From the NCBI GenBank assembly GCA_021772055.1, contig JAETNR010000002.1, positions 62,001 through 126,000 on the forward strand: a DNA stretch of 64,000 nt, in the 5' to 3' direction. Each line of letters starts with the position of its first letter. The first letter of the stretch is position 1. This DNA comes from Blautia sp. (GTDB lineage Bacteria > Bacillota > Clostridia > Lachnospirales > Lachnospiraceae). The translations under genes and the position numbers were made by a program. A model generated the notes under the pieces. It was given only the letters and a program-made list of their open reading frames with translations, searched no databases and had not been told where the DNA came from. Shown piece by piece: positions 45,012 to 53,798 of this stretch.

Positions 45012-46265
45012 TTACTGCTGTTTCAGCCTCCGCAAAGCAGTGCTGAATTTCAGCGGATTTCCATAATGCAGGGTTCCGAAGCGGAAAATCTTCGCAGAGA
45101 GGGCTCCTGCTGCAGCACAGCTTGCAGCCAGCAGAATTCCCGAGAGCACGGTTTCCCACGCAGATACACTGCCCATGGATACGCGGATAAACATGGCATT
45201 TCCTGACGTAAACGGAATAAAGGATGCCACTTTCATTAAAACACTGTCGCAGTCTGCCATTCCAAACATTGCAATCAGGAACGAAGCAATGTAGATTAGC
45301 ATGACCGGCATGGAGCTCTTGCTGATGTCTTCTGTCTTTGATACCATTGCACCCAGCATTCCGAAGATAAACGCATACAGGAGATAGCTCAGCATTGCAA
45401 AAAACGCATAAATAATCAAAACTCTGGCAGGAATATCAAACAGGAAATCCAGCATTCCTCCCCACTTATCCTGAAATGCATAGTAGGAGGCAAACCCTGT
45501 TCCCAGGATGAAAACAGCCTGTATCACACCTGCAATGGCACCAGCCAGCACTTTACCGAAGATCAGGCTGTTGGGATTCACACTGGTAACCAAAATCTCA
45601 ATGGCACGGTTGCTTTTCTCTGTGGTAACGGACACAGCGATCATCTGTCCGTAAAAAATAATCAGGAAATAAACCACAAATATCAGTGCATAGGTATATC
45701 CGTAATTCCGTGCGCTGTTCTTTCCAAGAATTTCTGTGGAGAGAGAAACACTCACGTTTTCTGCTTCCATAACCTCTTCGGGACTTAATCCCTTTTCGCC
45801 CAGGTAGTGCATTCTCTGATAGATGCCCAGTGCATTCCGGAACATATAGGAATATTCTTCTCCCATGGACAGATTGTTCACCACATACGTGACATCGGAA
45901 AGACTCTCCAGAATAAATCCTGCTTCTACCTCTTCCTCTTCTACAGCAGCCTTCAGTGTCTCTTCATCCAGGAATGTTTTCCACTGTGCAGGCATCATGG
46001 CAAGTAATGTATCCACATCATCCACTTCATCCGTTCTCACAAAGATTCCCAGGGCATCCAGTTCCTCTGCCGAAGCCTCTTCCCCTGCTGCAGTATCCTG
46101 CACGGAGTTCTCTGTCTTCTCCAAATTGAGAAGTCCCGGAATAAATGTAGGGACAATGATCACTCCTGCCATCACCACTGCCAGTAAAACTGTAGTCAGT
46201 ACAAAACTCCGATTCTTAAAATAACTGTTCAGCTCGAATTTTAATACGTTCAAAAATTGTTTCAT
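45012..46265 (-). CDS. ABC-2 type exporter permease (NatB-like)
   Basis: The 417-residue protein has an N-terminal membrane segment, a long extracellular loop (about 45-190) and a cluster of five hydrophobic segments near the C-terminus, the layout of NatB/ABC2_membrane_3 permeases. NatAB-like pairs export sodium or small toxic compounds. It overlaps its ATPase gene by four bases (ATGA). Confidence 0.9.
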   Translation of the reverse strand: MKQFLNVLKFELNSYFKNRSFVLTTVLLAVVMAGVIIVPTFIPGLLNLEKTENSVQDTAAGEEASAEELDALGIFVRTDEVDDVDTLLAMMPAQWKTFLDEETLKAAVEEEEVEAGFILESLSDVTYVVNNLSMGEEYSYMFRNALGIYQRMHYLGEKGLSPEEVMEAENVSVSLSTEILGKNSARNYGYTYALIFVVYFLIIFYGQMIAVSVTTEKSNRAIEILVTSVNPNSLIFGKVLAGAIAGVIQAVFILGTGFASYYAFQDKWGGMLDFLFDIPARVLIIYAFFAMLSYLLYAFIFGMLGAMVSKTEDISKSSMPVMLIYIASFLIAMFGMADCDSVLMKVASFIPFTSGNAMFIRVSMGSVSAWETVLSGILLAASCAAAGALSAKIFRFGTLHYGNPLKFSTALRRLKQQ

Positions 46266-47179
46266 GCCTCATCACCCGCCTTTTCTACAAAAATATCATT
46301 CAGGGACGGCTCATACATTCCAAAAAACTCCATATCCACGTCCTGTTCCAGAAGCCTTTTCAAGATTGCAGGCTTATTTTCAGGCTGAAGCTTCCGGATA
46401 ATAATACGGTCCTTCTGAACCTTCTCCACTTCCAGAAGATCTGAAAACGTGTCCTTAAGGCGTCTCGACAGCTCTTCCGGTTCTTCCTCAAGACTGGAAA
46501 GCACCAGGCGGTCGCGTCCAAACTCTCTCTTTATTTCTCTCAGATTACCGGAGAGGACCAGTTCTCCATGATTGAGAATGGCGATCTCCTCGCAGAATTC
46601 CTCCACATAACTCATCTGGTGGCTGGAAAAGATCACCAGCCTACCTTCCTGAATCTGCTCTTTAATTACATCCTTTAATATCTGGGAATTGACCGGGTCC
46701 AGACCGGAAAAGGGCTCATCCAGTATAATAATATCCGGGTTACACAAAAGCGTCTGGGCAAGCTGTACCTTCTGCTGGTTTCCTTTGGAAAGGGTTTCCA
46801 GCTTCCTGTTTTCATACTGGGCAACCTCCATACGCTCCAGCCATTTTTTCATATTAGCCTTCGCTTCCCTGGCACTTAAACCCCGGAGCATTCCCAGGTA
46901 AAGAAGCTGTTCTCCCACAGTCTTTTTCGGATACAGGCCGCGCTCCTCAGGCAGATAGCCAATCTGATGCTCCCTGGGAACAAAAGGTTTTCCATCCATC
47001 AGAACGGTTCCTGAATCCCCTTTAAATACATCCATCAGGATACGGATGGTGGTGGTTTTTCCGGCACCATTACGTCCAAGAAGTCCCAGCGCACTTCCGC
47101 TCTCTACGGAAAAAGAAATCCCGTGAAGCACTTCATTCTCTCCGAAATTCTTTTTTAAATTCTTCACTTCCAGTCTCAT
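46262..47179 (-). CDS. ABC exporter ATP-binding protein (NatA-like)
   Basis: The 305-residue protein has Walker A GRNGAGKTTT near residue 35, the signature LSKGNQQKVQ and Walker B IIILDEPFSGLDP, followed by a C-terminal extension typical of NatA-like proteins. It overlaps both neighbours by four bases. Part of the HTH-DUF3169-ABC unit. Confidence 0.93.
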   Translation of the reverse strand: MRLEVKNLKKNFGENEVLHGISFSVESGSALGLLGRNGAGKTTTIRILMDVFKGDSGTVLMDGKPFVPREHQIGYLPEERGLYPKKTVGEQLLYLGMLRGLSAREAKANMKKWLERMEVAQYENRKLETLSKGNQQKVQLAQTLLCNPDIIILDEPFSGLDPVNSQILKDVIKEQIQEGRLVIFSSHQMSYVEEFCEEIAILNHGELVLSGNLREIKREFGRDRLVLSSLEEEPEELSRRLKDTFSDLLEVEKVQKDRIIIRKLQPENKPAILKRLLEQDVDMEFFGMYEPSLNDIFVEKAGDEA

Positions 47180-47964
47180 GTATTCAGCTTACTTCCTTTC
47201 TTTTTTACACATGCATAACAATAGGTAACAGTCAGTGCAATCCAGATAATTCCCACCATGACCACAGCCATGATCCCAGTATCCCAAAACAAATGGCAAA
47301 GCATTGCAGCCACAGCCAGCACAGATACCAGCTTATGGATCCACAGGCGGCTTTTATAGGAAGCCTGGTAGATCATCTCACGCTCAGCCTCGTCGCAGTT
47401 CTCCAGCCACTGCTCCTGAAATTTCATACAGGTAACATCCGCATTCTGTTTCGGATAGATTCTCTGTATGTTTTTCACATAGCGTACCTGCCAGAATCCA
47501 TTATAAACGCAATTCAGGATAAACAGGAACAGTATCAGCAGAAGGTGTGTATCCTCATCAGCGCTCAGCGATTCTATGTAATCCATAGAATATCCTGTGG
47601 ATAAAAAAACCATTGCAAGGACCATTTCCACAATACTGATCGTAGTTCCTGCAGCACCGAGCCATTCCATTTTATATTCCAGCAGGTCGCCCTCCTCATC
47701 CTCCGCTTTCTCCAGGGCTCTTCCCAGAGAACGGAATCGGTACAGAAGAGGCTCCCCGATCAGCATGCCGGCAATCAGAAAGAAAGCCTGAATCCCAAAC
47801 AGATGTTCCCTGATGATATCCGATGCAGTCTGAAACATACCGCCCAGGGACTTTACGTCAAAGTGCGCACAGCAAAAACCAATGATGCCTCCGCAAAGTG
47901 CAAATGCCAGTGTTTTAATACTGAACTTAAGGTATGTGTTCATTTTTTTCTTCGTCACAGTCAT
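47176..47964 (-). CDS. DUF3169 membrane protein
   Basis: The 262-residue protein has six to seven hydrophobic segments in three pairs with a charged middle loop. The order HTH regulator, this protein, NatA-like ATPase, NatB-like permease is the setting in which DUF3169 proteins are usually found, so I assign it with moderate confidence. It is neither a sensor kinase nor an ABC protein. Overlaps of four bases to both neighbours suggest coupled translation and possibly a complex with the exporter. Confidence 0.75.
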   Translation of the reverse strand: MTVTKKKMNTYLKFSIKTLAFALCGGIIGFCCAHFDVKSLGGMFQTASDIIREHLFGIQAFFLIAGMLIGEPLLYRFRSLGRALEKAEDEEGDLLEYKMEWLGAAGTTISIVEMVLAMVFLSTGYSMDYIESLSADEDTHLLLILFLFILNCVYNGFWQVRYVKNIQRIYPKQNADVTCMKFQEQWLENCDEAEREMIYQASYKSRLWIHKLVSVLAVAAMLCHLFWDTGIMAVVMVGIIWIALTVTYCYACVKKKGSKLNT

Positions 47965-48179
47965 TCCTGATTCTCCTCATCTTCCTCATAAGAAAAAATG
48001 TCTTCCACAGCAACTCCAAAGATTTTCGCAAGCTTCAGTGCCAGAGTTACGGAAGGCGAGTAATCTCCCCTTTCGATCAGGCTGATCGTCTGTCTGGAAA
48101 CGCCGCTTCTTTTTCCCAGTTCTGACTGGTTGATTCCGAGTCTCGCACGATGTTCCTTTAAACGATTGATTAACGGCAA
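47961..48179 (-). CDS. XRE-type helix-turn-helix regulator
   Basis: The 72-residue protein is a single helix-turn-helix domain (NQSELGKRSGVSRQTISLIE) of the short Cro/C1 type, with an acidic tail. The start is TTG, about seven bases after AGGGGGGT. It heads the four-gene unit and its promoter region holds several TTGTCA/TGACAA palindromes that it likely binds to control itself and the exporter. Confidence 0.9.
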   Translation of the reverse strand: MPLINRLKEHRARLGINQSELGKRSGVSRQTISLIERGDYSPSVTLALKLAKIFGVAVEDIFSYEEDEENQE

Positions 48180-48251
48180 CTATTTTACCCCCCTAATTTT
48201 TTGACAATTTTCTCATGAACATTTCTGCAATCCTTTCTTTTTTGTCTTTCT

Positions 48252-48328
48252 GTTATGACATAACTTCTTGTCATTTTGACAACTTTATTTGTCATGCTAA
48301 CTATAACATTGACAAGAAAAGTTGTCAA
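48252..48328 (-). promoter_or_regulatory. Promoter and operator cluster of the HTH-DUF3169-ABC unit
   Basis: On the minus strand TTGACA (48328-48323) and TATAGT (48305-48300) are spaced by 17 bases. The exact inverted repeat TTGACAA-6-TTGTCAA (48309-48328) covers the -35 and spacer. Downstream lie another inverted repeat TTGTCA-3-TGACAA (48268-48282), a half-site TTGTCA (48289-48294) and GTTATG-1-CATAAC (48252-48264). This arrangement suggests repression by the short helix-turn-helix protein. Confidence 0.7.
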
Positions 48329-48330
48329 TA

Positions 48331-48389
48331 GAAAAATAAAAAGACATAACAAAAACCGCATCAGCCCATGAGCAGCGATTTTTGTTATG
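48331..48389 (-). terminator. Terminator after the Cys-rich feo gene
   Basis: CATAACAAAAA (48345-48355) pairs with TTTTTGTTATG (48379-48389), with extra GC pairs inside; on the minus strand the stem is followed by TCTTTTTATTTTTC. It ends the feo unit before the HTH promoter. Confidence 0.75.
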
Positions 48390-48396
48390 CCTTTTC

Positions 48397-48570
48397 TCAG
48401 CCTTTTCTTTTTTTCTCCTCCGCAGGCCCTGCCATCTGATGGCATCCTGCGCAGCATTTACAGTTTCCTCCGCACTGGAGGGATTTCCCGTTCTTTTTGT
48501 CACGGATCATGCTTCTCACGATCAAGGCTATCACCATTGCCAGAAGCAATAGTACAATCAATGTTCCCAT
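48397..48570 (-). CDS. FeoB-associated Cys-rich membrane protein
   Basis: This small gene of 57 codons encodes a single membrane helix (MGTLIVLLLLAMVIALIVRS) followed by a basic loop and a cysteine cluster (CGGNCKCCAGCH, five Cys), then a Lys-rich tail. This fits the family annotated as FeoB-associated Cys-rich membrane protein, found downstream of feoB in many Firmicutes. Its function is not established; a role in iron handling or transfer is inferred. The ATG has AAGGAG six bases upstream. A promoter-like pair lies just upstream, so it can be made separately from feoB. Confidence 0.9.
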   Translation of the reverse strand: MGTLIVLLLLAMVIALIVRSMIRDKKNGKSLQCGGNCKCCAGCHQMAGPAEEKKRKG

Positions 48571-48606
48571 ACACAACTCCTTTTTTCCTGATTCTGCTTT
48601 CCAAGG

Positions 48607-48647
48607 AACCCTGCCCTATTATAGGCAGGGTTTCTGTGCACCGTCAA
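48607..48647 (-). promoter_or_regulatory. Promoter overlapped by a palindrome, between feoB and the Cys-rich gene
   Basis: On the minus strand TTGACG (48647-48642) and TATAAT (48623-48618) are spaced by 18 bases. AACCCTGCC (48607-48615) and GGCAGGGTT (48624-48632) form an exact inverted repeat with the -10 in its loop. It may be an operator or a weak terminator hairpin of feoB; no T run follows on the minus strand. Confidence 0.45.
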
Positions 48648-48664
48648 GGCTTTGTTCGCTCTGA

Positions 48665-50821
48665 TTACTTTGCGCCTGCTGCGCTTCTGACATTTACATT
48701 CAATGTCCTGCTTTCTTTATAAGGCCGGAACAGCAGGTAAAGGAAACCTATAATCAGAAGCACCGCCGCAGCTGTAAATACTCCGAAGCCGCCCCCTGTC
48801 ACCATCTTTCCGATCTGATATACGCACAGAGATACCACATATGCCAACAGACACTGATAGCCGATTGCAAACCAGAACCATTTGGCATTGTTCATTTCCC
48901 GCCGGATTGCTCCCATAGCTGCAAAGCAGGGAGCGCAGAGCAGGTTAAAGATCAGGAAGGAATAGGCTGCAATGGCTGTCATGCTCCCTGCAAGCTGTCC
49001 CCAGATTTCAGCACCGTCTTCCGCAACCTCAGCAAATCCAAAAAGAATCCCAATCGTACCAACTACATTCTCTTTTGCAATCAGGCCGGTGACTGCTGCT
49101 ACCGCCATCTTCCAGTCTCCCCATCCAAGAGGCGCAAACAGCGGCGCGATCACACTGCCGATGGCTGCAAGAATGCTGCTGTCAAGTTGTTCTGCGTCCA
49201 ACATCCCGAAAGCCCCCTCTGTCCATCCGAAGCTCATAAGGAACCAGAGAAGGATGGTGGAAAGAAGGATGATCGTGCCTGCTTTTTTAATAAAGGACCA
49301 GCCCCGCTCCCACATGCTGCGCAGAACACTTCCAGCCGTAGGCATATGGTAGGCCGGAAGCTCCATGACAAAAGGAGCCGGATCTCCTGCGAACATTTTT
49401 GTCTTTTTCAAAATGATTCCGGAACAAATAATAGCTGCAATTCCCACAAAATACGCACTTGGTGCAACCCAGGAGGCACCATGGAACAGAGAGCCTGCGA
49501 TCAGTGCAATAATCGGAAGCTTTGCACCGCAGGGAATAAAGGTGGTAGTCATAATTGTCATTTTCCGGTCACGGTCATTTTCAATGGTTCTGGAAGCCAT
49601 AATTCCCGGAACACCGCATCCTGTGCCAATGAGCATGGGAATAAAGGATTTTCCGGAAAGACCGAATTTACGGAAAATACGATCCATGATAAAGGCAACT
49701 CTCGCCATATAGCCGCATCCCTCCAGAAATGCCAGAAAAAGAAACAGTACCAGCATTTGAGGAACAAAGCCAAGCACTGCCCCCACACCTGCCACAATCC
49801 CGTCCAGGATCAGGCTCATAAGCCAGTCTGCACAATGAATGCTCGAAAGAAAGCCTTCTATTGCAGGGGGAATGATCTCGCCAAAAAGTACATCATTGGT
49901 CCAGTCTGTCACGATAGTCCCTACTGTTGAGACAGATACATAGTAAACCAGCCACATAACAACGGCAAAAATAGGAAGTGCGAGGAACCGGTTCGTTACG
50001 ATCCTGTCTATTTTGTCAGAGATGGTCATTTTTTCCCCTGTATGCTTTTTCCTGCAGCACTCTCCAATGATGGAAGAAATGTATACATAACGCTCATTTG
50101 TGATGATGCTCTCCGTATCGTCATCCATGATCTTCTCAATGTCCCTGATTTCCCGGGAAACGTCCGGAACATCCTTAAGCTGCTCAGCAATCTTGTCATC
50201 CTTCTCCAGAAGCTTAATAGCAAAAAACCGTTTCTGTTCTTTCGGCACAGCGTTTCCAAGCTTATTCTCAACAGAATCCAGAATCTTCTCCACTTTCTCA
50301 GAAAAGGTATGTACCCGTTCAGAAGCTTTATGGGCATTTGCCAGCCTTACGGCTGTCTCTGCGGCTTTCTGCACACCCTCTCCCTTCAGTGCGGAAATCT
50401 CCACAACCTCGCAGCCCAGCTTCTGTGCAAGCTTACTGATGCGGATCTCATCGCCGTTCTTTCTTACAATATCCATCATATTCACTGCTATAACTACCGG
50501 AATCCCAAGTTCCAGAAGCTGTGTTGACAGATAAAGGTTTCTCTCAATATTCGTTCCGTCCACAATATTCAAAATAGCATCCGGTTTCTGATTGATGAGG
50601 TAGTTTCTTGCTACCACTTCCTCCAGCGTATAGGGGGACAGGGAGTAAATTCCCGGAAGGTCTGCGATGACCACGTCTTTTCTTCCTTTCAGCTTTCCCT
50701 CCTTCTTTTCTACCGTAACACCCGGCCAGTTTCCCACAAACTGGTTCGAACCGGTCAGTGCATTAAACAGGGTCGTCTTACCGCTGTTAGGGTTTCCGGC
50801 CAATGCAATTGTAATTGCCAT
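48665..50821 (-). CDS. feoB: FeoB ferrous iron transporter
   Basis: The 718-residue protein has an N-terminal GTPase domain with GNPNSGKTTLFN, DLPGIYSLSPYTLEE and NMMD, a helical GDI region, and a membrane domain of about ten segments holding FeoB gate motifs (GCGVPGIMASRTIEN, FIPCGAKLP). FeoB imports Fe2+. It follows two feoA genes in the same direction with AGGAGG upstream of its ATG, and precedes the Cys-rich protein. Confidence 0.96.
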   Translation of the reverse strand: MAITIALAGNPNSGKTTLFNALTGSNQFVGNWPGVTVEKKEGKLKGRKDVVIADLPGIYSLSPYTLEEVVARNYLINQKPDAILNIVDGTNIERNLYLSTQLLELGIPVVIAVNMMDIVRKNGDEIRISKLAQKLGCEVVEISALKGEGVQKAAETAVRLANAHKASERVHTFSEKVEKILDSVENKLGNAVPKEQKRFFAIKLLEKDDKIAEQLKDVPDVSREIRDIEKIMDDDTESIITNERYVYISSIIGECCRKKHTGEKMTISDKIDRIVTNRFLALPIFAVVMWLVYYVSVSTVGTIVTDWTNDVLFGEIIPPAIEGFLSSIHCADWLMSLILDGIVAGVGAVLGFVPQMLVLFLFLAFLEGCGYMARVAFIMDRIFRKFGLSGKSFIPMLIGTGCGVPGIMASRTIENDRDRKMTIMTTTFIPCGAKLPIIALIAGSLFHGASWVAPSAYFVGIAAIICSGIILKKTKMFAGDPAPFVMELPAYHMPTAGSVLRSMWERGWSFIKKAGTIILLSTILLWFLMSFGWTEGAFGMLDAEQLDSSILAAIGSVIAPLFAPLGWGDWKMAVAAVTGLIAKENVVGTIGILFGFAEVAEDGAEIWGQLAGSMTAIAAYSFLIFNLLCAPCFAAMGAIRREMNNAKWFWFAIGYQCLLAYVVSLCVYQIGKMVTGGGFGVFTAAAVLLIIGFLYLLFRPYKESRTLNVNVRSAAGAK

Positions 50822-50858
50822 TTTTCTTTCCTCCTCGTATAGCAGATGATATTAAAAA

Positions 50859-50883
50859 TTTGTCAAGACTAACTATTTGTCAA
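50859..50883 (-). promoter_or_regulatory. Tandem TTGACAAA repeats upstream of feoB
   Basis: TTTGTCAA occurs twice in direct orientation (50859-50866 and 50876-50883), 17 bases start to start. On the minus strand each reads TTGACAAA. A usable -10 is not clear, so this may be a weak internal promoter or a binding site. Confidence 0.3.
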
Positions 50884-50889
50884 AAAAAA

Positions 50890-51111
50890 TTATTCCACTG
50901 TGATCATTTCCGCATCTGTTTTCCTCAGAGATAATTCATAGCCTCTTACTGTAATCTCCACAGGATCCCCAAGAGGCGCTACTTTTCTCACATAGATGCT
51001 GACCCCCTTGGTAATCCCCATGTCCATGATCCTTCTCTTCACAGGCCCCTCTCCCTGAAGCTTCGTCACCGTCACAGTCTGTCCGCATGGAATTTCCTTT
51101 AATGTCTTCAT
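50890..51111 (-). CDS. feoA: FeoA family protein (second)
   Basis: The 73-residue protein is an SH3-like FeoA domain (GEGPVKRRIMDMGITKGVSIYVRKVAPLGDPVEI, quoted in part), with the conserved G-DP pattern. FeoA binds the FeoB complex and supports iron uptake. The ATG at 51111 is chosen because GGGAGGGG lies upstream; an in-frame ATG at 51129 would overlap the previous gene. Two FeoA proteins in series are common in Firmicutes. Confidence 0.92.
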   Translation of the reverse strand: MKTLKEIPCGQTVTVTKLQGEGPVKRRIMDMGITKGVSIYVRKVAPLGDPVEITVRGYELSLRKTDAEMITVE

Positions 51112-51125
51112 GTCTGTCCCCTCCC

Positions 51126-51341
51126 TCAATTTACCAGAACCTTATTTGCCATATCTCTGCCAATGGCAACCCGGGAATCCTTTACATTAACGATCAGATT
51201 CCCCCCTGCTGAGGAGATTACGGTTACAATCGCTCCGCTGACAAAGCCAAGATTCTCCAAAAAACGTCTTACTTCCTCTTTTCCGCCCACTCTGCTGATA
51301 ATGTTTGGTTTTCCCTGATCTACCATGGATAACGGCATCAT
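51126..51341 (-). CDS. feoA: FeoA family protein (first)
   Basis: The 71-residue protein is a FeoA domain (LENLGFVSGAIVTVISSAGGNLIVNVKDSRVAIG, quoted in part). It is the first gene of the iron unit. GAAGGA lies upstream of the ATG, and the promoter with palindromes is 50 to 80 bases further up. It has less of the usual G-DP motif than the second FeoA, so the two differ and may not be interchangeable. Confidence 0.9.
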   Translation of the reverse strand: MMPLSMVDQGKPNIISRVGGKEEVRRFLENLGFVSGAIVTVISSAGGNLIVNVKDSRVAIGRDMANKVLVN

Positions 51342-51367
51342 GATTTCCTTCTTTCTTTTTTAATGTT

Positions 51368-51422
51368 AGTTATCAATAACTTTTCCATTTGTTAGTATAT
51401 GCTAACTCAAAACAAATGTCAA
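51368..51422 (-). promoter_or_regulatory. feo promoter with palindromic operators
   Basis: On the minus strand TTGACA (51422-51417) and TATACT (51399-51394) are spaced by 17 bases. The -10 lies inside the exact inverted repeat GTTAG-6-CTAAC (51391-51406), and a second, AGTTAT-2-ATAACT, follows at 51368-51381. The TTAG/CTAA arms resemble DtxR/IdeR-type sites, which would give iron-dependent repression. Confidence 0.7.
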
Positions 51423-51460
51423 GAAGTAATTTTTTATTTTTCCCAAAATAAACCGGGCGT

Positions 51461-51499
51461 AAAAAACAGCAGCCGCACCTTTCTCAAGGCCGGCTGCTG
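51461..51499 (-). terminator. Terminator of the arginine unit
   Basis: CAGCAGCCG (51467-51475) pairs exactly with CGGCTGCTG (51491-51499), followed on the minus strand by TTTTTT. It lies about 180 bases beyond the argD stop because an element is inserted between them. Confidence 0.9.
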
Positions 51500-51520
51500 T
51501 GCGCATCGCTCTTTTTATTG

Positions 51521-51680
51521 ATTCTTTCGTAACTATTCAGTAGATAATATCCCGCGAAGTGTTTTCATGCATCTATGCATGAAAATCCCGAGACATACAA
51601 GCCAAAATTCCTTCACCGAAGGTGATTTCTAATGAATTTTGGCTCGTAACTGTGAAGGTACTGAACAGTTACATTCTTTC
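51521..51680. mobile_element. 144-bp MITE-like structured element with 8-bp target duplication
   Basis: The element 51529-51672 has terminal inverted repeats GTAACTATTCAGTA and TACTGAACAGTTAC (13 of 14 match). It is bounded on both sides by exact ATTCTTTC (51521-51528 and 51673-51680). Inside are two further hairpins: TTTTCATGCAT-2-ATGCATGAAAA near 51562-51586, and GCCAAAATTC ... GAATTTTGGC with a CACC-GAA-GGTG core near 51601-51643. No open frame is present. The right repeat ends one base before the argD stop codon, so the element sits in the 3' untranslated part of the arg mRNA. Confidence 0.65.
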
Positions 51681-52874
51681 TTATTCCAAACAATCTTCCA
51701 GAATATCCACCATTTCATCAATATGTTCCTTATGAATGATCAGCGGCGGAACAAGACGCAGAACATTGTGTCCTGCTGAGATCACCACAAGCCCTTCCTC
51801 CAGAGCCTTGGACACAATATCCCCTACGGGACGTCCCGTGATTACAAGTCCCTGCATAAAACCACGTCCTCTTCTCTCGGATACGCAGTCATATTTTTCC
51901 ACCAGTTCATCCAGCTTCTTCTTGAAATAAGGTGTCAGTTCTTTTACATGATCCAGGATTTTATCCTTTTCAAAAATATCAAATACCTTGCTTACCGCAG
52001 CACATGCCAAAGGATTTCCTCCGTAGGTGGTACCGTGGTCTCCGGGCAGCAGAGATGCCGCTGCAGCCTTTTCCCCAAGGACAAATGCCCCTACCGGAAC
52101 TCCGCAGCCAAGCGCTTTTGCACATGTCATAATATCCGGAGCAATACCATAGGACTGCCATGCAAAATAGGAACCTGTGCGTCCCATACCGCACTGAATC
52201 TCATCAAAGATCAGGAGAATATCCTTCTTGTCGCAAAGATCCCGAAGGCCTTTTAAGAACGCCGGATCTGCCGGGCAAATGCCGCCTTCCCCCTGTACAA
52301 CCTCTGTAATAATGACACAGGTTTTATCTGTAACAAGTGCCTTTACACTGTCCAGATCATTAAAGTCCGCAAACTTTACTCCGCCTATCAAAGGCTCAAA
52401 CGGCTCACGGTAATGGGCTGTTCCGGTCACAGAAAGAGCTCCCATGCTCCTTCCATGGAAGGAATTATTCATGGCAATGATCTCATAGCGGTCTGCCTTT
52501 CCACTCTTTGTATACGCATATTTTCTTGCTGCCTTCAGGGCGCCCTCAATGGCCTCTGTTCCGCTGTTGGTAAAGAAAGCCTTGCTCATTCCGCTTGCCT
52601 TTATCAGCTTCCTGCCGGCCTCGACCATAGGCTCATTATAATACAGATTGGAAATATGAGTCAGTTTATCGATCTGTTTTTTCAATGCCTGATCATATCC
52701 CGGATAGTGGTATCCAAGGGAATTCACTGCAATTCCTGCTGCGAAATCCAAATACTTGAGCCCCTCCGTATCATAGAGGTAACATCCCTCTCCCCTCTCA
52801 AAAACAACAGGGAAACGATTATACGTATGAAGAATGTTTGCTTCTGCTTCCTGCATCTGTTCATTCATGTTCAT
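51681..52874 (-). CDS. argD: Acetylornithine aminotransferase
   Basis: The 397-residue protein is a class III PLP aminotransferase with the pyridoxal lysine Lys253 in TCAKALG, preceded by [13 protein letters not shown] and the [10 protein letters not shown] phosphate-binding stretch. It converts N-acetylglutamate semialdehyde to N-acetylornithine. The start is placed at 52874, overlapping the end of argB by 14 bases; no strong ribosome site is seen, which fits translational coupling. It is the last gene of the unit. Confidence 0.94.
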   Translation of the reverse strand: MNMNEQMQEAEANILHTYNRFPVVFERGEGCYLYDTEGLKYLDFAAGIAVNSLGYHYPGYDQALKKQIDKLTHISNLYYNEPMVEAGRKLIKASGMSKAFFTNSGTEAIEGALKAARKYAYTKSGKADRYEIIAMNNSFHGRSMGALSVTGTAHYREPFEPLIGGVKFADFNDLDSVKALVTDKTCVIITEVVQGEGGICPADPAFLKGLRDLCDKKDILLIFDEIQCGMGRTGSYFAWQSYGIAPDIMTCAKALGCGVPVGAFVLGEKAAAASLLPGDHGTTYGGNPLACAAVSKVFDIFEKDKILDHVKELTPYFKKKLDELVEKYDCVSERRGRGFMQGLVITGRPVGDIVSKALEEGLVVISAGHNVLRLVPPLIIHKEHIDEMVDILEDCLE

Positions 52875-53757
52875 AGTAGTATTTTTCACCATCCTCTCGT
52901 AAAATTGCGGTACCAATACCTTTGTTTGTAAATATTTCCAGCAGCAGGCTATGGGGAATTCTTCCGTCCAGGATATGCACTCTGTTGACTCCATGTTCAA
53001 TGGCATCAATACAGTTGCGCAGCTTCGGAATCATTCCGCCGCCTACAAATCCTTCGGAAATCAGCTTCTCCGCATCCCCTACCTGAAGCTCTGAAATCAA
53101 CGTGGAAGGGTCATTCTGATCCTTATATACACCTTCAATATCCGATAAAAATGCCAGTTTTTCTGCATTTACAGCTTCCGCAATGGCACATGCCGCATCA
53201 TCTGCATTAATATTATAGCTTTGAAAATGATCGTCATATCCTACCGGGAACACAATGGGCAAAAAATCCTTTTCCAGAAGGTCATAAAGGAGTTTCGGAT
53301 CCACCTTTTCCACTTCACCCACATATCCGATATCTTCTCCATTGGAAAGCTTTTTATGACATTTTAAAAGACCTCCGTCCTTGCCGCTGATTCCAACAGC
53401 CTTTACCCCGAGAGTCTGCACCAGGGTGACAAGCTCCTTGTTTACTTTAGCCAGGACCATCTCTGCAATCTCCATGGTATCTTTGTCCGTTACACGCAAG
53501 CCATTGATAAATCTGGCTTCCATACCCACTTTTCCAACCCAGCGGCTGATTTCCTTTCCGCCGCCATGGACAATGATCGGCTTAAAGCCCACCAGTTTCA
53601 AAAGAACCACGTCTTTAATGACATTTGCTTTCAATTCTTCGTCCAGCATAGCGCTTCCGCCGTATTTGACTACCACGATCTTGCGGTTAAAACGCTGGAT
53701 ATACGGGAGCGCTTCGATCAGCACTTCCGCTTTTTCTAAGTATTTCTGATTCACCAT
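52861..53757 (-). CDS. argB: Acetylglutamate kinase
   Basis: The 298-residue protein has the NAGK motifs [22 protein letters not shown] and [12 protein letters not shown]. It phosphorylates N-acetylglutamate and is commonly feedback-inhibited by arginine. The N-terminal helix ([18 protein letters not shown]) is the one that mediates arginine-sensitive hexamers in this family. The ATG at 53757 is eight bases after AAAGGAG; an in-frame ATG at 53787 lacks a ribosome site. Confidence 0.95.
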   Translation of the reverse strand: MVNQKYLEKAEVLIEALPYIQRFNRKIVVVKYGGSAMLDEELKANVIKDVVLLKLVGFKPIIVHGGGKEISRWVGKVGMEARFINGLRVTDKDTMEIAEMVLAKVNKELVTLVQTLGVKAVGISGKDGGLLKCHKKLSNGEDIGYVGEVEKVDPKLLYDLLEKDFLPIVFPVGYDDHFQSYNINADDAACAIAEAVNAEKLAFLSDIEGVYKDQNDPSTLISELQVGDAEKLISEGFVGGGMIPKLRNCIDAIEHGVNRVHILDGRIPHSLLLEIFTNKGIGTAILREDGEKYYYEHE

Positions 53758-53798
53758 TTGTAAGACTCCTTTGGATTCTGCCTGCATAAGCGGGCAGT

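Noticed and set aside
48185-48503. Longer open frames on the minus strand between the HTH gene and feoB
   Set aside because: They run through the HTH promoter or the terminator and use other frames than the true 57-codon Cys-rich gene, which has a ribosome site and a known family pattern.
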